Shown: piece after piece, positions 1 to 9,216 of the stretch
Numbering within the stretch: the first letter of the stretch is position 1
How the letters are laid out: the number at the start of each line of letters is the position of its first letter
Assembly: GCF_014486695.1 (NCBI RefSeq)
Contig: NZ_JACTAB010000010.1
Span: 1 to 56,293 of the forward strand
DNA from: Flavobacterium buctense
Lineage (GTDB): Bacteria; Bacteroidota; Bacteroidia; Flavobacteriales; Flavobacteriaceae
Length of the DNA stretch: 56,293 bases
Direction: 5' to 3'
Made by a program: the position numbers and the translations under genes
The notes under the pieces: model-generated
Database searches by the model: none
Seen by the model: the letters and a program-made list of their open reading frames with translations, nothing else
Told to the model about the DNA's origin: nothing

Positions 1-30
1 AAAAAACCCGAAACTATCGTTTCGGGTTTT
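1..30 (-). terminator. Rho-independent terminator of tRNA-Ser
   Basis: An ACCCGAAAC / GTTTCGGGT stem with a 4-base loop is followed, in minus-strand direction, by six T (the A-run at 1-6). It lies directly downstream of the minus-strand tRNA-Ser gene, so it most likely ends that transcript. Confidence 0.8.
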
Positions 31-36
31 CTTTTG

Positions 37-121
37 CGGAGAAAGAGGGATTCGAACCCCCGGACCTGTTACAGTCAACAGTTTTCAAGACTGCCGCAAT
101 CGACCACTCTGCCATTTCTCC
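37..121 (-). tRNA. tRNA-Ser (anticodon UGA)
   Basis: The reverse complement folds as a class II tRNA. The acceptor stem is GGAGAAA / TTTCTCC with discriminator G. The anticodon stem CAGTC / GACTG-like encloses loop CTTGAAA, giving anticodon TGA. There is a long variable arm (GTTGACTGTAACAGGTC region) and a T-arm with GGTTCGAATCC. The 85-nt length and long variable arm fit serine. The 3' CCA is not encoded. The anticodon reads UCA-type serine codons. Confidence 0.95.
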
Positions 122-305
122 AATAAGTCGATGCCTACTTGCGTAATGCGGTTGCAAATATAACAACCTTTTTCATTTTGCAAAAAGATTTAAGGTAAAA
201 AATACACTTATTTTTTTGCAATAAAGCTATCCCATTCAATAACTGCTATTTACTTCCTAAAATAACTACTTCTTCATTCTTGCCTTTTGCCTAATGCCTA
301 TTGCC

Positions 306-1445
306 TTAATACCCCACATACTCCGTTATCTCCAATCCATACCCAATCATACCCACACGTTTAGTTTGGGTAGTGTTAGAGATGAGTCGGATTTTAGAAA
401 CATCAATGTCATGTAAAATCTGCGCGCCTATACCAAAGTCTTTGCTGTCCATTTTTACCAATGGCGCTTTCATGACCCCTTCGGCCTGCAAAAGTTTTAA
501 TTCAGATAAACGATTGAGTAAGTCACTCGAATCGCGTTCGCTGTTAATGAATACTACGGCTCCTTTTTGTTCTCTGTTGATGAGGTTGAACACGTCGTCT
601 AACTTCTTATCCATACTATCCGTCAAAGAGTTCAGGATGTCATTGTTAGATTGGGTCGATATTACACGAGTCAATATAGATTCGCCCGAGCTCCAGCTTC
701 CTTTGGTAAGGGCTATATGCACTTGCTTGTTGGTGTTTTGCCAATACGCTCTCAATCGGAATTGACCAAATCGAGTAGTCATTTCAAAGTCTTCTTTCTT
801 TACAATCAGACTGTCGTGTTGCATTCTGTAGGCTACTAAGTCTTCTATAGAAACCAGTTTTAAATCGAATTTCTTAGCTACTTCAACCAATTCCGGTAAG
901 CGTGCCATGGTACCGTCTTCGTTCATGATTTCTACAATCACACCGGCGGGTTTGAATCCGGCGAGTCTCGCAAAGTCGATGGCGGCTTCGGTATGACCGG
1001 TTCTTCTCAAAACCCCACCTTGCTTAGCCGTTAATGGGAATATATGTCCGGGACGCGCTAAATCATTCGGTTTGGTATCTTCTTTTACTAAAGCCAGGAT
1101 TGTCTTGGCCCTGTCTGCTGCCGAAATTCCGGTGGTAACCCCATGTCCTTTTAAATCGACAGAAACGGTAAAGGCAGTTTCCATATGGTCGGTATTGTTC
1201 TTCACCATCGAATGCAATTCGAGTTCGTTACAACGACGTTCCGTCAGCGGCGCACAAATCAAGCCTCGGCCATGTGTCGCCATGAAGTTAATCATCTCCG
1301 GAGTTACCTTTTCGGCTGCCACCAAAAAATCGCCTTCATTCTCACGGTCTTCATCATCTACTACGATAATGACTTTGCCTTGGCGAATGTCTTCAATGGC
1401 TTCTTCTATAGTGTTGAGTTGTATTTTGTGGGTGTTGTTGTCCAT
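306..1445 (-). CDS. ribB: 3,4-dihydroxy-2-butanone-4-phosphate synthase with degenerate GTP cyclohydrolase II-like domain
   Basis: Riboflavin biosynthesis: the N-terminal half (about residues 8-210) is a full DHBP synthase, converting ribulose 5-phosphate to the four-carbon unit of lumazine. The acidic metal/substrate loop [10 protein letters not shown] lies at residues 30-39, followed by [22 protein letters not shown] and [17 protein letters not shown]. The C-terminal half (about 220-379) has the position and size of a RibA domain. I see none of the three cysteines that bind zinc in GTP cyclohydrolase II, so that activity is probably absent and a separate ribA should exist elsewhere. The ATG overlaps the stop codon of the upstream lptF/G-like gene by one base (TAATG), so the two are translationally coupled. 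ribBA is the alternative name, but the second activity is doubtful. Confidence 0.92.
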   Translation of the reverse strand: MDNNTHKIQLNTIEEAIEDIRQGKVIIVVDDEDRENEGDFLVAAEKVTPEMINFMATHGRGLICAPLTERRCNELELHSMVKNNTDHMETAFTVSVDLKGHGVTTGISAADRAKTILALVKEDTKPNDLARPGHIFPLTAKQGGVLRRTGHTEAAIDFARLAGFKPAGVIVEIMNEDGTMARLPELVEVAKKFDLKLVSIEDLVAYRMQHDSLIVKKEDFEMTTRFGQFRLRAYWQNTNKQVHIALTKGSWSSGESILTRVISTQSNNDILNSLTDSMDKKLDDVFNLINREQKGAVVFINSERDSSDLLNRLSELKLLQAEGVMKAPLVKMDSKDFGIGAQILHDIDVSKIRLISNTTQTKRVGMIGYGLEITEYVGY

Positions 1446-3331
1446 TAGACAGGAGTGTTAGATTCTGAAATAAATTGGTTGACCAATAACTTATTGTACA
1501 CATAAAACAGGAAGTAAAAAGGAAACCCTGCCAATAAGAGTACAAAAAGCGGAAGGTCACTATTTTTTGCAACGCGAAGGCTCAAAGCTGTTAAAGCTTG
1601 TTGGGCTTTGTATATGTTAAAGAACAGCAATACAGCTATGACTGAAGCTATGAGTATCATGGTTAAAGTGTCGGGTTGGCCCCAAAAGAAAACCCCAATC
1701 AAAAGCAGGTTGCTGATCAACGCGGCCAAACTAAATCGGTTGTATTGTTGGATTATACTCTCTAAAGATACTGTAGCTTTAGGAGCTGCTATTGGCTCCA
1801 CAATAGTCTTAGGCACAACTTCTTCAGACAAAGTGTTTAGGTATTGGTGTACTTCTTTAGCATCAATAGCCAATTCAGGGGTTACTGAGGAAGGAACTAG
1901 TTCCGGTTGGGTCTTATCCGGGAAAATGCGGTTGAAGAAATTGGTCAACCAATCAAAGTTCATGCTAAAGCCTTTGTCATCGGTAGCCCTTTTGGTCAAT
2001 AATATGGCAAAAGGCGTCAACACAAAAGAAGACATCCAACAGCCCAAGAAAGGAGAGATTTCATCCTGTTGCGCCACCTTTTTACCAAACGTATTAATGA
2101 AATGGAAGATGATAAAGATAAGGATGGCAAATACTATAGGCAATCCCAAGCCACCTTTGCGAATAATGGCTCCCAATGGCGCTCCTATAAAGAACATCAG
2201 CAAACAGGCATAAGCAATGACAAACTTGTCATACAAGGCTATCCAGTGTTGGTTGATGTTTTTTTGTTTGTCTTGCAAATCGTATTTAGAGCTTTCCAAC
2301 GAAAAGTTGATGCCGTCAACATTGCTGCTGGCTACCCTAAGGATTTGTGTTTTGTCACTCTTGGAAAAAGTGCGCAATAAATCGGTGTTGTTGAGAGCAG
2401 GTGCCACAGTATCTTTATTAAGATCTATCGAAGTCATATTGGCACGCTGGTTGATGTTTTCGGTATAAGAGACGACTTCTTTTTTGTAGTTTTTCTGAAG
2501 CGAGTCGAGCGTGTAATTGAGTTCGCCCACATTCAGCATCGTATTGGTATTAGTGATTTTCTCTTCCTCTAAACTGGAGCTGTTTAGTTTAGACAAATCG
2601 ATGTTGATGACATAACGCTGGAATTCGCTTTTAGCGAAAGGCATTTTACTGCGTTCTTCATATTTCTTCGGAACGATGTCTTCGTAATAATTACCGTCTT
2701 TCAAGATTAATTTCAACGTATTGGAATCTTCGCTGCTGACCAATTCGCCTTTCTTGGCTTTAATCACGGTATTGCTCGCCGATCCCATAGAAGATTTCTT
2801 GTGAATGGTTACTTGGCTGAGGTATTTGCCGTTTTCCCCCGATTTCTTTTCTACTTTGATGTTGTAATTGCCTACTTCACTAAATTGGCCTTCGGCGATG
2901 GCCATAGCGGGCTTCACTTGAGCAATGTTTCTACGGAAGTTGATGAACTTGTATTCGGCAAAAGGAATGACGTTATTGGCAAAGAAAAATGCCACGATAC
3001 TCAACAATAAGATAAAAACGGTAAGACTGCGCATAGCTCGTTGCAAAGAAATCCCCGAAGACTTCATGGCAGCAAACTCATAGTTCTCGGCCAAGCTACC
3101 AAAAGTCATGATAGAAGCCAACAACACGGAAAGCGGTAATACTAAAGGAATGATGCTGGGCATTTTGAAAAGTAAGAACTTAAGAATCATAAAGATGTCT
3201 AAGTCTTTACCCGCCAATTCAGAAATGAAGAGCCAAACGACTTGCAATACGAATATAAAAAACAAGATTACAAATACCGTAGTAAATGTAATCAGGAAGG
3301 ATTTTAATAAGTACCTATCAAGTATTTTCAC
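1445..3331 (-). CDS. LptF/LptG family lipopolysaccharide export permease
   Basis: Inner-membrane permease of the YjgP/YjgQ family, which works with the LptB ATPase to extract LPS from the inner membrane and pass it to the Lpt bridge. Residues 1-120 hold the N-terminal transmembrane helices, starting with [20 protein letters not shown] large periplasmic segment follows (about 120-360), then another group of helices (about 365-450, with [16 protein letters not shown]). At 628 residues it is much longer than proteobacterial LptF or LptG (about 360). The extra C-terminal part contains two or three additional hydrophobic segments after a soluble stretch, a form I recall from Bacteroidetes. The start is GTG. 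It lies 6 bp after lolA and overlaps ribB by one base, forming the ftsK-lolA-lptF/G-ribB operon. LptF versus LptG cannot be decided from sequence alone. Confidence 0.88.
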   Translation of the reverse strand: MKILDRYLLKSFLITFTTVFVILFFIFVLQVVWLFISELAGKDLDIFMILKFLLFKMPSIIPLVLPLSVLLASIMTFGSLAENYEFAAMKSSGISLQRAMRSLTVFILLLSIVAFFFANNVIPFAEYKFINFRRNIAQVKPAMAIAEGQFSEVGNYNIKVEKKSGENGKYLSQVTIHKKSSMGSASNTVIKAKKGELVSSEDSNTLKLILKDGNYYEDIVPKKYEERSKMPFAKSEFQRYVINIDLSKLNSSSLEEEKITNTNTMLNVGELNYTLDSLQKNYKKEVVSYTENINQRANMTSIDLNKDTVAPALNNTDLLRTFSKSDKTQILRVASSNVDGINFSLESSKYDLQDKQKNINQHWIALYDKFVIAYACLLMFFIGAPLGAIIRKGGLGLPIVFAILIFIIFHFINTFGKKVAQQDEISPFLGCWMSSFVLTPFAILLTKRATDDKGFSMNFDWLTNFFNRIFPDKTQPELVPSSVTPELAIDAKEVHQYLNTLSEEVVPKTIVEPIAAPKATVSLESIIQQYNRFSLAALISNLLLIGVFFWGQPDTLTMILIASVIAVLLFFNIYKAQQALTALSLRVAKNSDLPLFVLLLAGFPFYFLFYVYNKLLVNQFISESNTPV

Positions 3332-3337
3332 CCGAGC

Positions 3338-4000
3338 TTAATCTATTTTGTTGATGTAGTAATTTGGATATTTACTCGGCACAAAGGTAAACTGATTTTT
3401 TGATAAAGGTTGGTTGGTTTTAAAAGAATTAACAGTCAAAGTAGTTTTAGTCCCGTTTTTGCCCATTTCAATCACATTGTAGATGTTTTTGGTTTGCGAA
3501 TCGATGCCTAACAACACTTCTTTGCGTTGGTCTTTAGGATTGGTAGGAACCAATTTGATGTACTGAATTTTACGTCCTTTAACATCTTGAAGGATGTCCC
3601 AATAATACTTGTAACCACTGTTGAAAAAGGTAAGCATTTTGGCCGGAGTAACGGTGTTCTCCTCTTTTTCATTCACGCTAGAGATGGTAACTTCTTCGTC
3701 TTCGGGCACGATGGTGTAGCTTTTTTTGCCGTCGTATATTTTGGTTACGCCTAAAAAGTTCAACACATATTTGTTGCCTTCCAAAACCAGATTGCCTTTG
3801 CTTTCTTTGTTGATATTCTCTTTGCTGTTGGTAAGCGTGTATTTAAAATCGATGGAGATGTTCTTATAGGTTTTAACCTTAGCGGTAACTTGGTCGAGCA
3901 AGTCTTTGGCTTTTTTATCTTGTGCATTAGTAGTCAAACTAATGAATAGTAGTAATGCAATAGATAGTACTTTGTTCATTTTAATGGTTGTTTTGTTCAT
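3338..4000 (-). CDS. lolA: LolA-like outer-membrane lipoprotein carrier protein
   Basis: Periplasmic chaperone that receives lipoproteins from LolCDE and carries them to the outer membrane. A signal peptide (hydrophobic LSIALLLFISLTTNAQ ending near residue 27) is followed by a LolA fold of about 190 residues, with alternating strands such as SKGNLVLEGNKYVLNFLG and KSYTIVPEDEEVTIS. ATG at 4000 overlaps the end of ftsK by 20 bp. A second in-frame ATG at 3979 (residue 8) starts one base after the ftsK stop and still gives a complete signal peptide, so it may be the real start. The position between ftsK and the LPS permease is a conserved flavobacterial arrangement and supports an envelope role. 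Confidence 0.85.
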   Translation of the reverse strand: MNKTTIKMNKVLSIALLLFISLTTNAQDKKAKDLLDQVTAKVKTYKNISIDFKYTLTNSKENINKESKGNLVLEGNKYVLNFLGVTKIYDGKKSYTIVPEDEEVTISSVNEKEENTVTPAKMLTFFNSGYKYYWDILQDVKGRKIQYIKLVPTNPKDQRKEVLLGIDSQTKNIYNVIEMGKNGTKTTLTVNSFKTNQPLSKNQFTFVPSKYPNYYINKID

Positions 4001-6449
4001 TGCTAAAAAATTGGTCTAACGAAGTCAAGTCGGGGATGTTTACACTACGCGCTTTACTTCCTTCAAACGGACCTACAATTCCGGCGGCTTCAAGCTGATC
4101 TATCAGTCTTCCGGCACGGTTGTAACCCAGTTTCAATTTCCTTTGCAATAATGATGCCGAACCCTGTTGGGCCGTTACAATAATTTCTGCGGCTTCTCTA
4201 AACATGCTGTCTCTTTCAGAGATGTCAAACTCTAAGTTGACACTGCTACCGTCTTCGCCAACGTACTCCGGCAATAGGTAAGCGCTGGCATACGCTTTTT
4301 GAGAGCCAATATAATCTACAATCTTTTCTACTTCAGGGGTATCAACGAAAGCACATTGTACACGCACCAAATCATTTCCGTTAGAGAACAACAAATCCCC
4401 ACGACCAATCAACTGGTCAGCACCACCCGAATCTAAGATGGTTCGCGAGTCAATTTTAGAAGTTACTCTAAAAGCAATACGCGCCGGGAAATTGGCTTTG
4501 ATCATCCCGGTAATTACGTTTACCGAAGGTCTTTGAGTGGCGATGATTAAATGGATTCCAATCGCACGAGCCAATTGGGCCAAACGGGCAATAGGCGTTT
4601 CCACTTCTTTACCGGCGGTCATAATCAAATCGGCAAACTCATCCACTACCAATACAATATAAGGTAAGAAACGGTGACCGTTCTCGGGATTCAGTTTGCG
4701 GGCTTTAAATTTCTCGTTGTATTCTTTGATGTTACGCACCATGGCGTCTTTCAACAACGAATACCGGTTGTCCATTTCCAAACAAAGCGAATTCAACGTG
4801 TTGATTACTTTATTATTGTCAGTGATAATGGCGTCTTCCGTATCCGGTAATTTGGCCAAATAATGACGTTCTATTTTATTGAATAACGTCAGCTCAACTT
4901 TCTTCGGGTCGACCAAAACAAACTTCACTTCAGCCGGATGTTTTTTGTACAACAAGGAAGTCAGTACCGCGTTCAATCCAACCGATTTTCCTTGTCCGGT
5001 AGCTCCAGCCATCAATAGGTGTGGCATTTTGGCTAAATCGACTACAAAGGTTTCATTCGAAATGGTTTTTCCTAAAGCGATAGGCAATTCCATTTCCGCT
5101 TCTTGGAACTTAGCCGAAGAGATAACACTCTTCATAGGCACCATGGTTGGGTTTTTATTCGGCACCTCAATCCCGATAGTACCTTTACCCGGAATAGGTG
5201 CGATGATACGAATACCCAATGCCGAAAGCGATAATGCAATATCGTCTTCCAAACTTTTGATTTTAGAAATACGAATACCGGCTTCGGGTACGATTTCATA
5301 TAAAGTCACCGATGGACCAACGGTTGCTTTGATTTGGGCAATATCTATTTTGTAGTTGCGCAGGGTTTCTACAATACGGTTTTTATTTTCTTCCAGCTCT
5401 TCCTGGTTGATGGTGATACCCACAGAAGTATATTCTTTCAACAAGTCAATGGTTGGGAATTTGTAATTGGACAATTCTAAGGTTGGATCAAACAAACCAA
5501 AATCGGCTACTAATTTAGCGGCCAGGTTTTCATCCATGACATCTTCTTCTTCGGCTTTCTCGATTACAAAAGCTTCATCGTTGGTTTCTATAATTTGCTT
5601 AACCGGTTCTTTGTAAATTGGTTCATCCGGCGTTGGGGTAACCGCCATTTTGATGGTAGGTTCCAAATTGATTTCAGAAGCATTTTCAATCGTGGGTTTC
5701 AACGCTTCCTTATTGATTTCAAATTGGGAAGTTTTAAGCGATGGTTCTTCGATTGGCTCTTCCTCGGTATCATTTACGGCAAACTCTTCCAAATTGTAAT
5801 CAGTTCCTTTGGCATTGGGAATGATGGTACTCAAATCTTCCTTGATGTCTTTGTGTTTCTTTTCGAAGAACGACTTGATGGCATCGGGTGATATTTTTAT
5901 TTTGAAGATTAAATAAATAATGATGGAGAATATTAATACCAAAGCCGTTCCGGTTTTCCCGATATAATCCTGAAGGAATAAATTCATTTCGAAACCGATG
6001 GTGCCGCCTAATTCCGGTAAAGTATAAGCAAAGAAACCAAACAGGATAGACAAAACAATTAGGGCAAACAAATCCCAAAACCAAGTATTTTTCAATTTCT
6101 TCACCGGTAAATCCAAGACTAGGAAAGCCCCACTCAAAAAGAACAACTTGACGAATAGGAAGGAAGCGATTCCAAAACCGCGGTAGATAAACAAATCGGC
6201 TAAGTAAGCACCAAATTTGCCCAACCAGTTTTGCACCGGTTCGTCTCGGTCGGTTAGCGAATTAACAGCACTTTGGTCGGCCTGACCATGTAAAAAGAAT
6301 GAAATAAAGGAAACCAAAAAGGCGATGGAAAGCAAGACCAACACAAAACCAAACAGCATTCGGTATTGTTTTTTAGTCTTTAGTATTTTAAGCTCCAGAT
6401 TGGGATCTTTCTCTTTTTCTTTAGTTTCTTTCTTTACTGTTTTTGCCAT
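3981..6449 (-). CDS. ftsK: DNA translocase FtsK/SpoIIIE
   Basis: Septum-located ATPase that pumps chromosomal DNA during division and assists dimer resolution. The N-terminus has four or five membrane helices (about residues 30-190). An acidic, Glu/Pro-rich linker runs from about 195 to 330 and is short compared with E. coli FtsK. The motor domain follows, with Walker A GATGQGKS at about residues 481-488, Walker B VLVVDEFADL, and the arginine-containing RIAFRVTSKIDSRTILD segment. The C-terminal gamma winged-helix domain (about 745-815, GSASLLQRKLKLGYNRAGRL) recognises polarity sequences. It is the promoter-proximal gene of the ftsK-lolA-lptF/G-ribB set. Length (822) and domain order are normal for Bacteroidetes. 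Confidence 0.97.
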   Translation of the reverse strand: MAKTVKKETKEKEKDPNLELKILKTKKQYRMLFGFVLVLLSIAFLVSFISFFLHGQADQSAVNSLTDRDEPVQNWLGKFGAYLADLFIYRGFGIASFLFVKLFFLSGAFLVLDLPVKKLKNTWFWDLFALIVLSILFGFFAYTLPELGGTIGFEMNLFLQDYIGKTGTALVLIFSIIIYLIFKIKISPDAIKSFFEKKHKDIKEDLSTIIPNAKGTDYNLEEFAVNDTEEEPIEEPSLKTSQFEINKEALKPTIENASEINLEPTIKMAVTPTPDEPIYKEPVKQIIETNDEAFVIEKAEEEDVMDENLAAKLVADFGLFDPTLELSNYKFPTIDLLKEYTSVGITINQEELEENKNRIVETLRNYKIDIAQIKATVGPSVTLYEIVPEAGIRISKIKSLEDDIALSLSALGIRIIAPIPGKGTIGIEVPNKNPTMVPMKSVISSAKFQEAEMELPIALGKTISNETFVVDLAKMPHLLMAGATGQGKSVGLNAVLTSLLYKKHPAEVKFVLVDPKKVELTLFNKIERHYLAKLPDTEDAIITDNNKVINTLNSLCLEMDNRYSLLKDAMVRNIKEYNEKFKARKLNPENGHRFLPYIVLVVDEFADLIMTAGKEVETPIARLAQLARAIGIHLIIATQRPSVNVITGMIKANFPARIAFRVTSKIDSRTILDSGGADQLIGRGDLLFSNGNDLVRVQCAFVDTPEVEKIVDYIGSQKAYASAYLLPEYVGEDGSSVNLEFDISERDSMFREAAEIIVTAQQGSASLLQRKLKLGYNRAGRLIDQLEAAGIVGPFEGSKARSVNIPDLTSLDQFFSNEQNNH

Positions 6450-6492
6450 TGGTTATCTATAACGCTATAAAAATAGAAATTAAATCGAATGA

Positions 6493-6867
6493 TTATATAA
6501 ATTTTGGCACATAAATGAGCAAACCAATAGCAATTGCGGCTATGGCGGCAAACAAAACACCACCGGCGGCAATGTCTTTGATAAAACCAATACGGTCATG
6601 AAACTCGGGATGCACAAAATCAGCCATTTTTTCAATACCGGTATTCATACTCTCAATGCCCAACACCAAGCCAAAAGCCAGTATTTGCATCATCCATTCA
6701 TAACGGTCAATTTCAAAATAAAACCCCGCAACAATCATAAGGATGGCCAAAGAAAATTGCACCATAACACTGTGTTCGGTAGTAATTAGTTTGAAAGCAC
6801 CTTTTACGGCAAAGCCCACGCTTTTTATTCTTCCGGTAATAAAGGAATTGTCTTTTTCGAATTCCAT
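6493..6867 (-). CDS. dgkA: Diacylglycerol/undecaprenol kinase family protein
   Basis: Small integral-membrane lipid kinase of the DgkA family, about 124 residues with three transmembrane helices. It phosphorylates diacylglycerol or, in many bacteria, undecaprenol. The family signature is clear: the helix with GIESMNTGIEKMADFV carries the ExxNTxIE catalytic/metal motif, followed by the DRIGFIKDIAAGGVLFAA helix. It lies 10 bp after tpx and 43 bp before ftsK on the same strand. Whether the substrate is diacylglycerol or undecaprenol cannot be read from the sequence. The envelope neighbours are compatible with either. Confidence 0.92.
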   Translation of the reverse strand: MEFEKDNSFITGRIKSVGFAVKGAFKLITTEHSVMVQFSLAILMIVAGFYFEIDRYEWMMQILAFGLVLGIESMNTGIEKMADFVHPEFHDRIGFIKDIAAGGVLFAAIAAIAIGLLIYVPKFI

Positions 6868-6877
6868 ACTATTTTTA

Positions 6878-7375
6878 TTATAACGCCGCTAAAGCAGATT
6901 CATAGTTAGGTTCGTTAGCAATTTCAGAAACCAGTTCAGTGTGTTTTACGGTGCCGTTTTCGTCAATTACAACGACAGCTCTTGCGTGTAAACCGCTGAA
7001 AGCACTGTCTACAATTTCCAAACCATAAGCTTTCCCAAAGTTTCCGGTATTGAAATCCGAAAGATTGATTACGTTCTCTAAACCTTCGGCACCGCAAAAG
7101 CGTTTTTGAGCAAAAGGCAAATCACGTGAAATACACAATACTTTGGTGTTTGCTAAAGTACTTGCTTTGGCATTAAATGTTCTTACTGAAGTCGCACAAG
7201 TATTGGTGTCAATGCTTGGGAATATGTTTAAAACAATTTTACTTCCGGCAAAATCGGCTAAAGTAGCGATGCTTAAATCGCTTTGTACTAGTTGAAATTC
7301 AGGGGCTTTTGAACCCACTTTTGGTAATTCACCATTGGTGTTGATTGGGTTTCCGCCCAAAGTAATTGCTGCCAT
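6878..7375 (-). CDS. tpx: Thiol peroxidase (Tpx, atypical 2-Cys peroxiredoxin)
   Basis: Reduces hydrogen peroxide and organic peroxides using thioredoxin. It has the normal length of 165 residues. The peroxidatic cysteine is Cys60 in the FPSIDTNTCATSVR motif (T57 and R65 complete the active site) and the resolving cysteine is Cys94 in FAQKRFCGAEG, the Tpx spacing. The opening ITLGGNPINTNGELPKVG is typical. A Bacteroidetes -7 box lies just upstream at 7398-7405. It is transcribed divergently from the arsenic operon and is probably the first gene of the block running toward ribB. Confidence 0.95.
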   Translation of the reverse strand: MAAITLGGNPINTNGELPKVGSKAPEFQLVQSDLSIATLADFAGSKIVLNIFPSIDTNTCATSVRTFNAKASTLANTKVLCISRDLPFAQKRFCGAEGLENVINLSDFNTGNFGKAYGLEIVDSAFSGLHARAVVVIDENGTVKHTELVSEIANEPNYESALAAL

Positions 7376-7397
7376 TTTTTTTTCGTTTTTTGAATGC

Positions 7398-7405
7398 CAA
7401 AAGTA
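7398..7405 (-). promoter_or_regulatory. Candidate Bacteroidetes -7 promoter element of tpx
   Basis: The plus-strand CAAAAGTA is TACTTTTG on the minus strand and matches the Bacteroidetes -7 consensus TAnnTTTG. It lies 23 bases upstream of the tpx ATG. I see no good -33 TTG at the usual distance. Confidence 0.4.
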
Positions 7406-7503
7406 ATGAAAATATTGGGAATTACGTATGGCAAATTATGAATTACGACTAAGAAGTTAAGATAATTTAAAAAACATTTGGTTTGTATTATTGTTTTATC
7501 GTA

Positions 7504-7515
7504 ATATTGCAATAT
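7504..7515. promoter_or_regulatory. 12-bp palindrome, candidate ArsR operator
   Basis: The perfect palindrome ATATTGCAATAT sits 18 bp before the arsR start codon. ArsR/SmtB repressors bind AT-rich inverted repeats in their own promoters, so the place and symmetry fit autoregulation. The link is inferred from position only. Confidence 0.4.
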
Positions 7516-7532
7516 AATAATTATAAGAAACC

Positions 7533-7856
7533 ATGGGCGCATCAAAAACTGAATCTTTTTCCTTTGAACAAAATGAAATGGCCACCTTATTCAAAGCTTT
7601 GTCACATCCGGCAAGAATTGCGATTGTTGATTATCTGTTGACCGTTGACAGTTGTATTTGTGGCGATATTGTAAACGAATTGCCTTTAGCACAACCAACC
7701 ATTTCCCAACATTTAAAGGAATTGAAAAACGCCAATATCATCAAAGGCACTATAGAAGGTACCGCGATTTGTTATTGCATCAATCCGGATACGATTGACA
7801 AAATCGAAAACCATTTTGGTATGATTCGGCATAAACTCAAAAACAAATGTTGTTAA
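7533..7856 (+). CDS. arsR: ArsR-family metalloregulator
   Basis: Small winged-helix repressor (107 residues) expected to leave the DNA when arsenite binds its cysteines. FKALSHPARIAIVDYLL opens the domain. The recognition helix is ELPLAQPTISQHLKELKNA (about residues 50-70) and the wing follows. Candidate thiol ligands are the two cysteines of SCICGDIV at the start of the recognition region, in the place of the ELCVCDL motif of classical ArsR, plus a terminal Cys-Cys pair. It is the first gene of a six-gene plus-strand arsenic operon and diverges from tpx. An inverted repeat just upstream may be its operator. Confidence 0.9.
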   Translation: MGASKTESFSFEQNEMATLFKALSHPARIAIVDYLLTVDSCICGDIVNELPLAQPTISQHLKELKNANIIKGTIEGTAICYCINPDTIDKIENHFGMIRHKLKNKCC

Positions 7857-7933
7857 TTACAAGGGAAAAGGGAAAAAGAAAAAGATTTCCTTTCTAATAA
7901 TCTAAACAGTCTAACAATCTAAAAATCTAAATA

Positions 7934-8410
7934 ATGAAACTCTCAGCAATTAAAAACGAATTAAAAAAGCTAAATACGATAGCTTTCCAATTGCCCAACG
8001 GCGACTTGGTTCCCAATCATTTTCACGTAACCGAAGTGGGTAAAGTAACCAAACATTTCATCGATTGTGGCGGAACTGTTCGTACAGAAGAAGTAGCCAA
8101 CTTCCAATTGTGGGAAGCCAATGATTATGACCATCGCTTGCATCCGGAGAAGTTGGTTCACATTATAGAACTGTCTGAAGCCAAACTTCAAATCCCCGAT
8201 TTAGAGATTGAAGTCGAATACCAAATGAAAGACACCATCGGTAAATTCAACTTGGATTTTGATGGCACTAATTTTTTATTGACTTCAAAACAAACCGATT
8301 GCTTGGCCAAAGACAACTGCGGCATACCACCGGAAAAAATGAAAGTCAAAATAGGCGAGTGGAAGCCAAAAGAAACTTCTTGTTGTGCGCCTAATTCGGG
8401 TTGTTGTTAA
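7934..8410 (+). CDS. DUF6428-family protein of the arsenic operon
   Basis: A 158-residue cytosolic protein of unknown biochemistry that I recognise as DUF6428, a family found next to arsR and arsC-like genes in Bacteroidetes. Landmarks are IAFQLPNGDLVPNHFHVTEVG near the start, HFIDCGGTVRTEE, and NFQLWEANDYDHRLHPEKL. The tail ends in a Cys-rich CCAPNSGCC segment that could bind a thiophilic metalloid. Two more cysteines sit in TDCLAKDNCG. It lies 77 bp after arsR and 51 bp before the phosphatase-like gene. A role in metalloid handling is inferred from context and cysteine content only. Confidence 0.75.
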   Translation: MKLSAIKNELKKLNTIAFQLPNGDLVPNHFHVTEVGKVTKHFIDCGGTVRTEEVANFQLWEANDYDHRLHPEKLVHIIELSEAKLQIPDLEIEVEYQMKDTIGKFNLDFDGTNFLLTSKQTDCLAKDNCGIPPEKMKVKIGEWKPKETSCCAPNSGCC

Positions 8411-8461
8411 TTAAATAGCCCAAAGTTTCGCAAAGAAATCGGTGTCCAAAAAAAGAAAAAG

Positions 8462-9073
8462 ATGTTTGAAAATTTATCAAAAACTATCAAAAACATAACT
8501 GAAGTTTCAGTTTTAGAAGAGCGAAAAGAAGTGTTAAATCCCTTGGTGGATTACATTCAAAGTAAAGTCAATAATAAGGAAGAAATCCGTTTGAATTTTA
8601 TTTGCACCCACAATTCCCGCAGAAGTCATCTGTCCCAAATTTGGGCTCAAACCATGGCGTTTCATTTCGGTATTACTAAAGTGTTTTGCTATTCAGGCGG
8701 AACTGAAGCCACGGCGATGTTTCCCAAAGTGGGAGAAACGTTATCCAACCAAGGGTTTCAAATACAAAAACTGAGTCAGGAACCAAATCCGGTTTATGCG
8801 GTGAAATATGCTGATAACCAACATCCGATTGTTTGTTTTTCCAAAGCTTATTTCGACGAGTTTAATCCGAAAACCCAATTTGGTGCCATCATGACGTGCA
8901 ATAATGCCGACGAAGGTTGTCCGATGGTTTTGGGTGCAGAAGCTAGATTTCCTATAAAATATGATGACCCGAAAGCTTTTGACGGAACCGACTTGATGGA
9001 TGAAAAATATGCAGAACGCAGTTTGCAAATAGCCAGTGAGATGTATTTTGTATTTTCACAGGTGAAGAAATAA
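8462..9073 (+). CDS. ArsC-like low-molecular-weight protein-tyrosine-phosphatase
   Basis: A 203-residue member of the LMW phosphatase/arsenate reductase superfamily. The P-loop CTHNSRRS supplies Cys-(X)5-Arg at about residues 49-55. The C-terminal CNNADEGCP pair and the YDDPKAFDGTD segment match the two redox cysteines and general-acid aspartate of thioredoxin-coupled ArsC. It is about 60 residues longer than the second, classical ArsC at the end of the operon. The extra length is an N-terminal helical extension and an insertion before the Cys pair. Probable arsenate reductase, or a phosphatase acting on arsenylated or phosphorylated thiols. The two copies in one operon suggest different substrates. 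Confidence 0.82.
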   Translation: MFENLSKTIKNITEVSVLEERKEVLNPLVDYIQSKVNNKEEIRLNFICTHNSRRSHLSQIWAQTMAFHFGITKVFCYSGGTEATAMFPKVGETLSNQGFQIQKLSQEPNPVYAVKYADNQHPIVCFSKAYFDEFNPKTQFGAIMTCNNADEGCPMVLGAEARFPIKYDDPKAFDGTDLMDEKYAERSLQIASEMYFVFSQVKK

Positions 9074-9178
9074 CAATAACAATAACAATAACAATGTCAA
9101 TGTCAATATCAATGACAATATAAATATCAATGACAATATCAATATCAATGACAATATAAATATCAATGACAATTTCAA
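9074..9178. repeat. Degenerate hexanucleotide repeat array (CAATAA/CAATGA/CAATAT)
   Basis: Directly after the stop codon come about 17 consecutive six-base units of form CAAT-N-N: first CAATAA, then alternating CAATGT, CAATAT, CAATGA and ATAAAT variants. The period is six throughout with no spacers. A related block lies at 12813-12880. This is a simple-sequence tract in an intra-operon spacer. Confidence 0.85.
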
Positions 9179-9216
9179 ATAAGGGGTAATGATTCTTAAT
9201 TGCTTAATGGTTCAAT

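Noticed and set aside
37..305. tRNA-Ser as an attachment site of an integrated element
   Set aside because: The downstream genes are a conserved housekeeping block and no duplicated tRNA end or integrase is visible in the window.
5595..5891. Plus-strand frame opposite ftsK
   Set aside because: It is the antisense shadow of the ftsK linker; its Phe/Arg-rich composition is that of a reversed acidic region.
9074..9178. CRISPR array
   Set aside because: The period is six bases with no spacers; it is a simple-sequence repeat.
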